Of a stretch of 60,000 nucleotides of DNA, positions 19,490 through 31,693 are shown in pieces. The notes under the pieces were generated by a model. The model saw only the letters and a program-made list of their open reading frames with translations. It was not told the origin of the DNA and ran no database searches. The stretch is from the NCBI RefSeq assembly GCF_030272615.1, contig NC_081407.1:100115897-100175896 (forward strand). The letters run 5' to 3'. The first letter of the stretch is position 1. Each line of letters begins with the position of its first letter. Origin of the DNA: Cryptomeria japonica. Taxonomy: Eukaryota > Streptophyta > Pinopsida > Cupressales > Cupressaceae. Made by a program: the position numbers and the translations under genes.

Positions 19490-22400
19490 TCATGTCATCT
19501 GTAACAACCTTTCATCTAGAATCTTATTCCCTTTCCAATTCTCTTTCTTAGCATATGCAATGAATTTTGTCACGATTCCTTCGATTTCTGTGCTTGGAAT
19601 CTCGGGAAGATTCTTGATACTCTCTTCTAAGTGGATAACCTGATCGAATGCATCTAGAAGAGCTGTGTCCCAAGTAGGTTCAAGTTCCTTTGTTCTATCA
19701 ATCAGGAGCATGGTGGCATACATCTGATCATACTGCTCATCTGTAACGTCTGCGTCCTTGCGAAAGATGATCTTGATTCTATCCTCAAATTCTTGTAAAT
19801 CCACATCTATCTCGACCTCGATCCTTCTGCCAAGAATGGTACGAAGTACCTCAAATACTCTGTCCTGGATCGGATTGATCACCTCCTCAACTTGACCACA
19901 TCTAACACTGATGTCCTCAAAGAGAACACTCTTTATATGGAGTAAGGTTGACCACTGAAACAAACTGTGAGAATCACCTTCTAAGATCCTCTCTTGTGCT
20001 AAAATTCTTCTGGATGTGTGTCTTATAACTTTCAAGACAGGGATGACAACGTCCTTGGTATGAGCAAATGCAGCTACTGTTGCCATCAATCTGTGAATAA
20101 TCTCAAGAACTTGGATAGCCTGATGGGTGATCTTCGACATCCTTGTAACAAACTCAATGGCCACCGTGTGAGATCTATCCATCCAACTACATGTACGCTG
20201 GACCAGGTTCCTGAATCTTTCTGCTTCATTGATTGATTGAAGGGGCAATGCCTGCAATGGTGATCTAACTGGATCCTGACGTCCCAAAGGTTCATTGATG
20301 TGACTGAAATATGTCCTCCATGCACCGACCTCTTTCTCAAGCTTTCTATTCTTTTCTACTTCTTCTCTAAACTTGTCCTTCAATGCCTCAAATGTGTCTG
20401 TGGCATCATCTAAAGTCTGCTCTGCTGTAGATGGGCCTAACTCAATAGTTTGTATATGATAGTCTTCTGCTAGGATCTCACCCTCATATTTGTCTGCTGC
20501 CGGTGTAGCTATCTGCAGTTTTCTAGATCCAGTCTCATCTCAAATCACCTTGGACATCTTTGTAGCCTTCTTTTTCTCTGTTGTCATATGTGAACGTCCC
20601 ACGAGGCTCTCTAAATCAATTGCACTGTCCTCGTCCTCAATTACGATCACCTTAGTCAATCTTTCCTTCAACCAATCTGGGATATTCGATCTTGTCTCTT
20701 GAACTTGAATCTCTTTATGTACTATTTCTTCTTGTCTGGGAGGAGATGTTACTTCATTATCATTATCTAAATCATAGTCTTGGAGAGATCCATCGGATGA
20801 AACATGCTGTGCCTGTTCTTCCTCCTGTCTGTCATTCTGTACCATCGATTCCATGGACTCTTCCACTCGAACTGTTCTATCCTCTGGCCTGGAAGAAGTA
20901 CCTGGTGTTTGATCTTTGTTGGCACCTTGCTTTTTCTTGGAAGACTCTTTCTTTTCTGATCTTTCCTTTCTCTTCGAACCTCTCGAATGGAGATTGCCCT
21001 CACTGGCACATCGAAGGTTACCTTCACCTGAATTCCTAGGATTAGGATTGCCTTCACTAACACTGGCTCCACCTTCGGCTGGTTTCTCTTCCAAAGTAAA
21101 AGACATGGCTATGCCTTGTTCTCTCAACTTCTGATGCTGAACGTCTACCCATCTGCGAGTACAAGACAAGACTGGTGTCATCAAATCATCTAAATCCACG
21201 GCCTCGGGCTCATTCCAATTCAAACTTATTGTTTTGCTTTCTCTATCATATGAAGATTGGATGTGCCTGCCGTTGTCCTGAGCTTGGTCGGCTACTCTGT
21301 AAATCTTACATTTCCTGATGAAATCCAAAGGCAATCTAGAATATATCTTACGTTTCACTTCAAGATCATCTAGGAGATTCATCATAAAATCTTCAATTTG
21401 GTACTCATGTCTAAATCTTCTACCGACCGTCTCCTCTAAGTGTCCATGTGGATCAAAACTATTCCTCCAAGCAAAAGATGAAAAAGGATACAAGGCTAAT
21501 TCCTTCTCTGCGTCATCCATGGCTAAGACATTAGGACATACCTCAACTGAATTACCCAAAATAATAGGTACCTGAACTCCATTCTGATGTCTGTGTCTGA
21601 ATGCCTTCACATATGCTGCCAACTGCCTTGTTACTTCAAGTAACACAATTCTATCTGTCGGGTACCTCGGCAACATGTATGGAGGTAAAGGACATCCATA
21701 CACTCTAATGTAAGTGAATTTGGGAAACTGAATGAACCAAGCACCGTACCTCTTGATGAATTCCTGGGCATCCTGAGATAATCTGTTGTGAATCCCTCCT
21801 TGCAACGTCCTTGTAATGTTCATCGTGAAAGTATCATTGATTAACTTGTAGTTCTTCCCTGGTGGATGATGCAAGTAGGTATAGGATTCACAAACTCTGA
21901 CCTCGCCGGGTCCTCTTCCAATCACTCCTCTGTGAGGTAGTCCTGCGTACTCAACGCTCCTGATTAAGGCATAGATGACGTATGAACTCATGTGGAAGGA
22001 CTTAGTAGCCCTGAGTCTTCTCAACTGTACGTCCAAGCAATGGCTAATTATCCTAGCCCAATGTATTGTACCCTTTCCTTGAACAATCACCTAGATGAAA
22101 TAAAACATCCATTTCTCAAAATAGAAGGCATGAGGTGCTCCTGTAACTCTGTTGAGCATGGTAATCAAATCTCTGTACTCCTCTTGGAAATCAATCCTGT
22201 GTGGTGTGTTCGGTACTTTGCTCAGACGGGGACGACTCTGAAGTAGCCAGTTCTTGTTGATTATGCTTAGGCAAGCATCTGGATCATCATCATACACTGA
22301 TCTGGCTCCTTCAATACTCTTGTATATCATGTCCCTGTGCTCTGGAAGATGGAAGGCTTCACTTATGGCTTCCTCTGAAAGGTACGCCAAAGTGTTTCCC

Positions 22401-22711
22401 TCATTGGACACAATTGTCCTGGACTGTGGATTGTAATGACGAGCACACTCGATCATCAACTCGTGGCACTGAATGGCTGGAGGAAAACCGGCCGCCTTAA
22501 TGATGCCACTCTCTATTATTCTTCGGGCGACAGGTGATGGCTTGCCGATGTAAGGGACTTCCCGGAACTTCTTTGTGCTAAAGTTCCCCAAGTTGGTATC
22601 TCCAATGTTGCTCCACTTGGACACGATCTTGGTCTCCACTTCTTCGGTCTTCTGATCTTCTTTCATGAGAGCCGAGCGACTGGTGGATGCTCCCGCCTTT
22701 GGGGTCGCCAT
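19490..22711 (-). pseudogene. unrecognised TE-borne protein frame, 1,074 codons with two stops
   Basis: From MATPKAGAS at 22711 one frame runs 3.2 kb to the TGA at 19490, broken only by TAG at 22091 and TGA at 20540. The second stop looks like CGA changed to TGA. N-terminal part (residues about 40-330): AGFPPAIQCHELMIECARHY, then EEAISEAFHLPEH; this reminds me of 'putative gypsy-type transposon' or plant-mobile-like domains, but only in pattern. Middle (about 420-700): basic and acidic low-complexity with KRKERSEKKESSKKK, a likely nuclear-localisation stretch. C-terminal (about 725-1074): helical, coiled-coil-like with many Leu/Ile heptads. No RT, integrase, transposase DDE or zinc-knuckle motif. 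An upstream in-frame Met at 22792 is possible, but MATPKAG fits better. Function unknown. Confidence 0.65.
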
Positions 22712-23273
22712 ACCTACACAACATTTCATTATAAGAAATAGATTTTGCAATAAATAACGTAAATAAGAGAGATAAATTTTAGGAAAGCTCATGATAAGTC
22801 TCTAGAGTTATCATTTCCTAAAATGCAACGATTGAGCCAAGAGATTTAAAATTCAAAATTTCAAAATTTGAAATATGACGATGAATGAATAAAGCAATAA
22901 CAATTAAATCGCCATACCTCGATAGAGAGCTAACTCTAGAATGCAAAAACAAAATTCGCCTAGGCGAAATTTGAGGGATAAGATAATCTTCAATATGATC
23001 TCCTCAAAATTGACTTCGCCACCTCTGGAGAGAATGTGATCTTCAATTATCGCCTTGGACGTGGTCTTCAAATTCGCACCACCCTTGGTCTTCAACGTAA
23101 TTCGCACTCTATACTTGATGATATTAGCGCCACCTTTGGTTTGAAATCGCACCACCTTTTGATAACTAAGCGCGCCACCCTTGGATGAATGAAACTCGCA
23201 CTATATTCGCCTCTTCTCAATTCGCATGAAGGAAGGTAAAATAATGATGTAGAAAATGATAATTCCACTCCCC

Positions 23274-23282
23274 CTTATATAG
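23274..23282 (-). promoter_or_regulatory. TATA box upstream of the long frame
   Basis: Minus-strand TATATAAGG, about 560 bp before the MATPKAG start. It follows a GC-richer segment and precedes a leader with several AAGGGTGG(C/T)GCGA repeats (about 23070-23200). A promoter within the element is inferred from the match only. Confidence 0.5.
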
Positions 23283-23605
23283 CGCGTTCATCCTTCCCCC
23301 CTTAGGCCGACTTGATAAAAATAAAACCCTTTTTTTTTTTAAATGATTTGCAATGAAATGACAAGGCCGACTTACCTAATTGAGCGCTCAAATCGATTTT
23401 TTATTAATTAAATAATTAATTATTAATGCCTTGCGTTTTTTTTAATTTGCAAATTTCGATTCTAATAAAGGCAAAATAATTAATAAATGTTTAACGCCAT
23501 ATTAAATGCTAGATAAATAAGATTTTCAAATTTTAAAATCGATTTAGCATTTAAGGAAATTTGAATTGTTTAATTTGGCGCCAAAAATATGAAAATAAAG
23601 GGACG

Positions 23606-25575
23606 TACCTCATCGCTCTGGTCCCTTGGAGAGGGACAAGAGCGATCCATGATTTTGGTCTTGATTCTTGCGTTTTCAATGTTCAACTCCTTCATTTCCA
23701 CGTTCCAAATCGATCATCTGGTGGTCCTTCGAATTTGAATTTCTTTCTTGTGCGAGCAAGTGCATCTCATGACCATTATCGCCCTGGTCCCTTGGAGAGG
23801 GACAGGAGCGATCCTAAGTTTTTTGCTTGAAATTCTCCATTTTGGTACGATCCTTTCCTTGTATCATCTTCCAAATGCTATTTAAAACCTTGTGCGTCCT
23901 TGTCTTAACGTGATTTTCAAAGAATATCATGTGTTTTGCCTGACATCGCCCTTGTCCCTTGGAGAGGGAAAGGAGCGATCTCCATGTCTTCACGTTCATC
24001 TTGTATCTTTGACCTTCGAACTTCAATTGTAGGGCGAACAACATCTATGCTCATTCCTTTCGCGCTTATTCCATTTGTCTTCATTATGTGTTTGGACGTA
24101 TTAAAGGGACCATCGCCCTTGTCCCCTGGAGAGGGACAGGAGCGATCCATCATTTCTCCTTGATCTTGGCGACTTTTAAACTTCGATCTCCTTTGCAATG
24201 TCCTTCAAACGTCGTCCTTCGCGCTTCCTAACCTCGCTTCGCCTTGATCTTTGAAGGAACGTGAGTGTTTTGATAGTATCGCCTTGGTCCTTGTCCAAAG
24301 GACAGGAGCGATATGGGGCTTTTACACTATTTGGCGATGTTTAGACGTTCAAACCCTCGCAAATTATCTTCAAACGATGTCTTGGAGCATATGTTATCTT
24401 AGGGCGTCTTGACTTAGCTTGATCTTAAAGCAAAACAAGGAATCCAAAGCAAATCGCCCTGGTCCCTTGGAGAGGGACAGGAGCGATATGGTCCCTAGGT
24501 CCATTTTGGTGATTATTTAACGTTTGAAATCTTCATGCATCACCTTTCTACCTTTCCGTGGACCCTCTAAGACCTTGCGAAATCTTGTCCTTACGTAAAT
24601 CTTGCTCAAAATGATCAATACATCTAACATCGCCCTAGTCCCTTCCTGAGGGACAGGAGCGATCTATGTTATATGGTGTCATTTTCTTCATTTCAACGTC
24701 CCCTGAGTGTTTGCGCATGATGAAGATGCCTTGAAATGTCCCTCGCCACCTTGTCTTGACTTGTGTCGACCTTGAACTTTGGAGGAACGACCTTGAACTT
24801 GCGTGGGGAGTATTATCATCATTGTATCGCCCTGGTCCCTTGGAGAGGGACAGGAGCGATCCTTCCCTTGTGGCCACTATCTCACTTTGCCAGGTTCCAA
24901 GTTTATATTCAACGGACTCGTCCTTCTTCCCTCTATTCGTTCATGCCTTGACATCATTTGTAACTTTGCAAGAAAAGCAATTATATCAAAAATCGCTCTG
25001 GTCCCTTCCTGAGGGACAGAAGCGAACTAGGCATTTAACACTGTTATGGACGTCCCAAAAATCTTCAATTTATATTCAATGCGTTCATCTCATGTTTTCC
25101 CCTGTTTTTGAACGTAAACCCGCCTTGACCTTTGTCTGGATTTTGCATAATGAAGGAAATCGCTCTGGTCCCTGGGAGAGGGACGAGAGCTACAAGGTAC
25201 CTCGCCCTGGTCCCTTGGAGAGGGACAGGAGCGATTTAGTCAATATAGGTCATTTTCCTTCGTTTTTGCATATCAAATTATATTCATTTGGCAAAGCATC
25301 CTCCCTTGGACGTCCTCAAATCATTAAGCTCTCGAAATCTTGCAAGGACAAGGCGAAATTTGAATTGTAGCTCCGGTCCTTCACTGAGGGACAGGAGCGA
25401 TTTTCCCCCTGGAGGCATTTCTGTGCTCACGAAAATCTTCAATTTATATTCAATGGAAAGATCTTGTCGTTCTCCATCACTTCAAACGTAAAATTTGTCT
25501 GGACTCTGCAGGGACGATGAGATATTTGAAAATGAGCTCCCATCCTTCACTGAGGGACAGGGGTGATTTTGCTCC
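23606..25575 (+). repeat. array of about 13 hairpin-cored repeats, period about 165-195 bp
   Basis: Each unit carries a 36-bp conserved core that reads CGCCCTGGTCCCTTGGAG then AGGGACAGGAGCGAT, or variants. Cores lie near 23611, 23779, 23945, 24111, 24279, 24453, 24630, 24826, 24992, 25160, 25202, 25367 and 25538. Inside the core GTCCCTTGGAGAGGGAC can form a 5-6 bp stem. One variant (24279) has GTCCTTGTCCAAAGGAC, changed on both arms so that pairing is kept. Two others have TTCCTGAGGGAC. The 130-bp spacers between cores are much more diverged. In the element's sense it lies upstream of the TATA box. Confidence 0.85.
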
Positions 25576-26014
25576 TACAGGCCAAAATAACAAGATTTTT
25601 CACATTTTAACACTTCACGAGGCGAAAACAAATCAATTCCAATGCCCAGGATCAAAATTCAAAAAAGTCAAAATTTGGTCAAAATATTCAATCGGACAAA
25701 AATTCACATTGACGGTCAACACTTAGACAAATTTAAGCTTTGCATGAACATTCCAATTGAAAATTAGATCACTTTGGCGAATTTATTGCATTCAAAATTT
25801 GCATTCTAGAAAAGGAAATTCAAAAAGCTCTCAAAACAGACTGGATTTTGGTCCGAAAAGACGATAATTAAAACCCTAAGGCTTGGCCCTAAATCCAGAC
25901 AACCAACAGACTAACAAAACCCTAAAAACGAAAGCGAAAATGAGCGAAAAACAAGCAAAAAGAGGGGGTCCCCATTTGCGATGGGGCGATGTGTGAAATG
26001 GTCACAACACTACC

Positions 26015-27103
26015 CAATCACATCCTTCCAAGTTTGGGTGTCCAAATTCAATGCACGTAACTCATCCAATGAGGTGGATAGCTAGCACATGTGGGCACAA
26101 AGTTCGATGTACCCAACCTCGTCATTCATTGGTCAGATTTTCAAGGAAGGACATGTGTCCTATTTATTGTTATTTTATTATTGGTTAAGCATTAAATGTT
26201 ATGTAATGGGTGTAACAAACCCTAATTAGGGTTTTCATTTTGTAATCTCGGTCATTGATGGTGAATCAATCTGAGCCACTCATTGTAAAGAGCTATCTAT
26301 ATAAGGCTCCACTCTCTCATTTGTAAAGGTTAATAGTCAATAGTTAATAGGTAGCAAGCAAGTAGTAGTTAGGAGTAAAGTAGGAGAAGGCAAAAATTGT
26401 TGCCAAGCTTGTAAATAAACATCCTTTTCATTGAAGTTATGGTGGAATGTGTTGTTTCTTCTATATATTGCATGGTTTCTTGTTATATCCTCATGTTAGA
26501 TGGTGTTGATTAGATAAATGGAAGCTATTGTGGATGATTAATGGTAAAATTCGCATGTTCATTCTACTAGTATTTCTCTGATTGTGAAGTGTCTTGCATG
26601 GTCAACTATACTCTTTATAAGCTTAACTTCGGTTGCTACTCACCCATTGATATGCATCCCATTGATGGTGGCTATGTTGTAGGCAGTGATTTGAACATCA
26701 TAAAGCAACCTTAGAAGATGGCACTAGCTTTGTGGAGTTGTTGCTTTGCATGGCAAAGCAAAGTCTAGTAGAATTGCACTAAATCATTCATAGTTTGTTA
26801 TATCCTAGGATTAGATTAGACCCCCTAAACCCTATCTCTTTTGACTTTCGTTTTAAAGTTAAGTTAACTTCCATATATATATACATGTTCCAGCAACATT
26901 CTAGCATTCAAGTATCAATGTATGTCCCCTTGTGATTCCATCAAACCTTTGAGCTTATCCACATGTCAAGACCTGGCGTTTGGAAACTTGGAGTCACCTC
27001 AATTGATCACTTGGTGCAGCAATTGAGAGGATTTTGTTCAAGAGAGGATAAGATACCTTGGTATTTAATTTTGTGTATGAAGTGCATAAAAAACACATCA
27101 ACA
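26015..27103 (+). mobile_element. right part of copy T, LTR-like end
   Basis: Continues the sequence interrupted at 18430 and aligns with 39590-40370: palindrome AACCCTAATTAGGGTTT (26218-26234), TATATAAGG (26298-26306), CATTTGTAAAGGTTAATAG, and GTTGATTAGATAAATGGAA. It ends GAGAGGATAAGATACC...AAACACATCAACA at 27103, matching the inverted end of copy E at 18431. The TATA box about 800 bp from the CA end is the expected U3/R geometry of an LTR. Confidence 0.7.
26298..26306 (+). promoter_or_regulatory. TATA box of copy T
   Basis: TATATAAGG followed by CTCCACTCTCTCATTTG, a pyrimidine-rich start region. The same arrangement recurs at about 39843 in the copy at 34391-40480 (TATATAAGGCTCAATCTTCTC). 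Conservation between copies supports a promoter. Confidence 0.6.
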
Positions 27104-27186
27104 AGCCCTAAATTATAAATATTTTATTTAACAAATCCCTTAGCCTATGGGAAAAAATATAGGCTACAAGTTTTCAACCAAAATCT

Positions 27187-27453
27187 TCAATCTTGAGAAG
27201 GGAACATGATAGCCTTCAAGCCATCCTCATTGATTGCACATGATTGAAGCGAAGCCCATTTTTTAAGTTGCGATCCTCTTAACATATTTTTGTTGCAAAC
27301 TTGGGGCCAAGTGACCAATCGGACTTTAAAGAGAACTTCCCTCAGCAAGAAATTCCTTATGACAACATTGATTTGGTTGCTTGATTGTTTTGGAACAAGT
27401 GAAAAGGATAATACCATTGGCAAAATGAATGTTTTTGTATGCTGAACCAACAA
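27187..27453 (-). pseudogene. LINE ORF2 fragment
   Basis: About 85 codons read SFSLVPKQSSNQINVVIRNF, then LLREVLFKVRLVTWPQVCNK, then LRGSQLKKWASLQ. This resembles the segment between RT and the zf-RVT domain of plant L1 LINEs (IxRNFLW..., HLVxWxxVCxPKxxGGLGIKKW). It is short and isolated, with no tail seen. Confidence 0.5.
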
Positions 27454-27460
27454 TCACCAC

Positions 27461-30424
27461 TGGCAATCATATAACTTCCTCTGCCCATAGCAGCATCTAA
27501 CAGCCAAATTCAATCATTCACCAATTGTTATGAGCAAGGATAGACTAAAGGTGCTCCCTTGTCCAAGTCCTTGGCTTGTTGTGAAATATTGTCTATTGAT
27601 CACATTCAAAGAGATTGTATAAGTAGGTTACTATGGCAAATATAAGCAAAATTTGATATGTGTTAGCTTACCTGTAACACATACTTCTGATGTACTTGAA
27701 TCTTGTCAGCCTCTTTCTAGCATGCCTCTATGTTAGTGTAACCATAGTTTGCATACTTGAACTCAACTTAGACTTGACACACCAAAATATTTTGGCTTGG
27801 CGAAAAAATTGGTAAATTTAAAAAGTAATTGTCAGCGAAAAGACTTTGCAATCATTGAATCTGGAAATGTTTTAGTGGCAGAAACCTTGCAATCTGTGAT
27901 TGAAGAGTTTCTGCCAACAAAGAGATCTATCTCACACGAACAACCATGATAATGGTGTCAAAAGTTAAAACTTAAAACACGGCAAAATCTGCAATAGGAA
28001 AAGGAAGAAGTGCTAAATAAGTTCTGGTCATGCGACAAAACATTTTCATGATGGTAAATGAGTGAAATTTCTCTGATTAGGGTTTAAAATGCCAGTAAAT
28101 GTCACATATTTGTGTGACAAGGTAAAATGAGGACAGCAGTAAGTAACTTGCACACTTTAGGACTTCAAGATGGCAGCAGTCTGTATCTCATGTGATGAGC
28201 ATTTTGAACACCAAACACATAAAAATTGCACAATTTTGTGAGTTTCAGTGCATCTGTGTTCAAGCTGTATCCTGAAGTAACTCAGCCCTGGTTTTTGCTG
28301 CAACTAGTTGAACTATGATTAAGACAAACAAATACTGAGAAACTCACACTTGAAAAAGAATACCATAGAATCATGTAAAGGGCTGCTGCAGGTGGAAAAC
28401 AATTTTGTAGAGGGACAGAGGCCTTAAGGATTGTCTAAGACTCTGAATCCTTAGGGATCCTCTCCTACTTTCCTTATTTTGGAAAACAAGAACAGGCAAT
28501 GTATTTATTGATCATCAAATCTGCTGCCTATAAACAGATTAAGTTCAACACATTCAATGTTCGATGTATTTGATGGAAGAATTCAGCTACCAATAAATTC
28601 ATCACCTGCAATGAATTAAAAAGAATTTTTTTTGGTATGCAGTGAACGCTCCTGAAAGCAATAAATAGGAATATTAACTGTCCAAAACTGAAGAGAAGAT
28701 CTCAACAGTCGATGAAGTGTTGATTGAATGAACTGTTTCTGGATTCGATTGTGTGAGCGTTTTTTCATCAACGTTTCGGATCACACTCCATGATCTGTGA
28801 AGTGTTGATTGGGTCACCTTTTCTTAACTTGGTGATCCTTTTGTGCACAAATATGCCAATTGCACTCTTGCAATGGCATCTATCTTCATCTAAAGTCAGA
28901 TCTGGAAATATTATATGCATTGCAGCTGATTTTAAAAGAAGATATTTGATAATTTGAGTAAATTCCAGATCAGAGCAAGAAAGAAGAAATATTCCATAGC
29001 AAAGCATTGTATTGTAATCTCTCTGACTTATGAGGGGTTTCTCCTAGCTGTATCTTGTGCCCCTCCTGTTGTCAAAGGCTATCTTTGTGTTCATTACTTG
29101 CTCAATTATTCATTTCTTTCAATGATGATTTTGTTTCCAGCATGTAAGCAAACATTCCAAATCCATGTTAAAGGTAATTTAATCACAGCTCTTAATGTAC
29201 AGCAGCAATTAGAAGTAAAATCAGTCATATACTATAGAATTTGTGTACAAGGGAATCGAACTAGTATATAATATTGATTTGTAGCAGTGTAGGCATAAGT
29301 TTGGGAATGCGCAGACTGCAATTTTGAGTAAATGATGTAGATGAAAGCCCATCATGGTACCTTACATCAATTTTTCAGTCTTAGATATGTTGATTTCAGT
29401 AGGACATAAAAAATCATGAAGTCTGTGTTGAAGAATTATACATTGGAATATCCAAGTAATCACAAATCAATGGATGTCAAGGAAAGGCATGAAAATGTAT
29501 GAACTTTGAAATCAACCTTTATCTTTCTGTCCCTATCCTTCGTAAATCACAACTCTGCAGTGACATGATGTATTGTAGTTAGGGTAGCTTGGATAATGCC
29601 CCAATCACCACCTTATTAATTGTCTCTAGTGAAGTAAATTTTTGTTCTTTACTTCATGGAATATATAACCTCATAATTTGCCTCAAACACAGCTCATGCT
29701 TAGGTAAGAAGCTTAATGAGGGCTTTCAACTTCCAAATCCCTCATCTTAAATGATATTTTCACGTGTTGAAGCATAGACTCTTTGTTTTGTAGTCATAAG
29801 GGAGGTTACCTACTTCAACATAATTAATTATTGCATCCATTACTGCCATATTGATGTTTATTTAATTTAAAGTGATTTTCAGTGCCTTGGAACAATAACT
29901 ATTGGACTCTGGATACGATGGTGCTTTATTTTGTCTTTAGTGTAAGTTGTGAAGCTCTTCTGTTGCATATATGGGTTACATGTATCCTCTTTTAACTTTT
30001 CACGGTATTGCTAGTATTTGAAGTCTGGCTAAACTGTTTTGCTGAATTCTTAAAGGATTGTTTTCACATCCCGTAGAAATTGAATTGGAGAAAATCTACT
30101 TTTTGTTTGTTATCTTTCTTTATACCTAATTGTTTTTATGCCCAATTCGGAGTAACTTACCTGCCCTGGTCTTACATCGTTAATAAGTGTCAAACTATAG
30201 TTAGGCATGTGAGACCAAGTCTGGAGTAAGTGTATCGATGTTTAATTTATGTTTTTCATCCATTTGAGTTGGTATCCTACCACCAGATTTGAACTCTTAT
30301 TTGTTCTGGCTACTGCGATACTAAATTTATTGCTTTCTTTGAGATTATTTTTCCAATAAATACTTCCTATTTCTTTTCACACAAATTTCTCATATATTCA
30401 GACACCCTATTTTTGAGTTTCTAG
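27461..30424. other. no recognisable gene; probably intron upstream of the kinase exon
   Basis: About 3 kb of moderately AT-rich sequence with only short frames on both strands. I looked on the plus strand for the GGDG nucleotide-binding loop and the other catalytic-half motifs of the lipid kinase and did not find them. Confidence 0.5.
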
Positions 30425-30524
30425 GGACACATTGTGCCTACAGGCGTAATTGCAGCCCAATGTAACAGAGGTGGTGCAATGCATATAGGTCATACAACCT
30501 TTTATCATGGATTCATGAGTGATG
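30425..30524 (+). CDS. internal exon of LCBK1-like sphingoid-base kinase
   Basis: A 100-nt open segment preceded by a good acceptor (TTTTTGAGTTTCTAG) and followed by a donor (G|GTATGC). It reads GHIVPTGVIAAQCNRGGA, then MHIGHTTFYHGFMSD, plus one base of the next codon. The residues align without gaps to the segment before GFVSDVLELSE in plant sphingoid long-chain-base kinase 1 (recalled, not searched): shared T, V, A, G, H, G, T, Y, GF and SD. It ends in phase 1 with G, and the exon at 53559 starts TG, making the expected Val. The segment is part of the C-terminal half of the DAGK-type fold. No other exon was seen to its left. Confidence 0.72.
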
Positions 30525-31693
30525 GTATGCTTTTCTCTACATTATTTTGAAATTCATAAATGTTGCATTTCTTCCATTGCTTTTTATGCCGATTTGAGTG
30601 CATTGTTCATATCCTTTATCAAAGAAAAAAGTCACTAAATGATGGTACTGAAATGAATATCTATAACATTAAATCATTGATCATACATCTTGATGAGAGA
30701 TGATAGAGGAATAATCGTTGTGTAAAAAAATTACATTTCCGTACTATGCCTTCATCATTAGCTTAGGAGATAGACAAATGCTGAAGTAGGGTTATTATTT
30801 GCAAGGAAAAATTGTCAGTGTGGGCCATGGTGTAAGGCTGTGTACCATGCTGATTGTAATGACACATTGAGGTTTGTTCTTCATTGATAATATAAATATA
30901 TCCATGTAAAGGAAAGACTTGATGTCTTAAGTATCCCTTGAAATTTCCAGCAATTTTTACAATTTTATTGTGTTACCTGACTTTCTAATTTTTTTTTGTT
31001 TTTTCGATGCTATATTTAAATAACTAAATACTAAATGAATGTATCATTGCAGCCAGTAACAGTGATTAAGTTATTCACAAAATCTTGTTGTGGAACATAT
31101 TTAAATAATACTCATTATTTTCAAGTAATATAAAAAAGGAACCTAATTCAAAAAGGATTGTTGAACTGTAGCCGAATTAGTTAAAACAACTGAAATATTT
31201 TAGTACATAAACCACTACTCTCCAAGCTACTGCGCTGTTTCTTCTGACTTCCTATGACTCCGTGCAAACTTAACAATTCATCTTTAAATGGCGCGATTCC
31301 TTTTTAAGGTTGCTGTGATTTATTTGAAGTTTCCTTGAAGCTTTAAGGTGGCAACAGATATGGGAGGGTTCCCCGATCCCCCCCTTTTTGTCACACTGAG
31401 TACCTTATGCATCCGTGTTCTAATCCAAGTCAGCATTGGGAACGTTGGATCATCAACTGGATTTGCAAAAGAAAGGAAGCAGTCCACGTTCAAATTTAGC
31501 ATAGGTTGGAACCATAATGAGCTTTCAAGTGCTAAATTTGAGATATGCTAGATCTCTTATATGTTGAAAATCCAAAAAAAGTAAAAAATTAGAAAAATCC
31601 AAAATTTCAAAAAAATCATAAAAATCCAAAAAGAGATTTCTCAATGGATGGGCAATAGTTTCATGGATCGTATGACCAAGATGATCAATTGAT

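Larger units (their letters stand above)
18431..26009 (-). mobile_element. 7,579-bp TG...CA element (copy E) with hairpin array and 1,074-codon frame
   Basis: Plus-strand ends are TGTTGACGTG and GGTCACAACA, with CTACC on both sides (18426-18430, 26010-26014). In minus sense it starts TGTTGTGACC and ends ACACGTCAACA. The start matches 34391 and the end matches the LTR-like end at 27103, so it is one unit of the same family in reverse orientation. Order in minus sense: terminal block, array of hairpin-cored repeats, TATA box, long frame, then a terminal 1 kb with an AACCCTAATTAGGGTTT palindrome and a TATA-like box (about 19300). No internal second LTR, PBS or pol was found. It behaves structurally like a very large solo LTR with a gene inside it, or an undescribed non-autonomous element. 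Confidence 0.7.

Noticed and set aside
20086-21134. Several frames on either strand over the long minus frame
   Set aside because: They are shadows of the 22711-19490 frame, with no motif or composition of their own.
23606-25575. CRISPR array
   Set aside because: Regular repeats with unique spacers are superficially similar, but spacers are about 130 bp and recognisably diverged copies of each other, repeats vary, and the setting is a plant transposon.
18431-27103. One large DNA transposon with terminal inverted repeats TGTTGA...TCAACA
   Set aside because: Flanks ctacc and agccc do not match. The CTACC pair at 18426/26010 explains the structure better as an inverted nested insertion.
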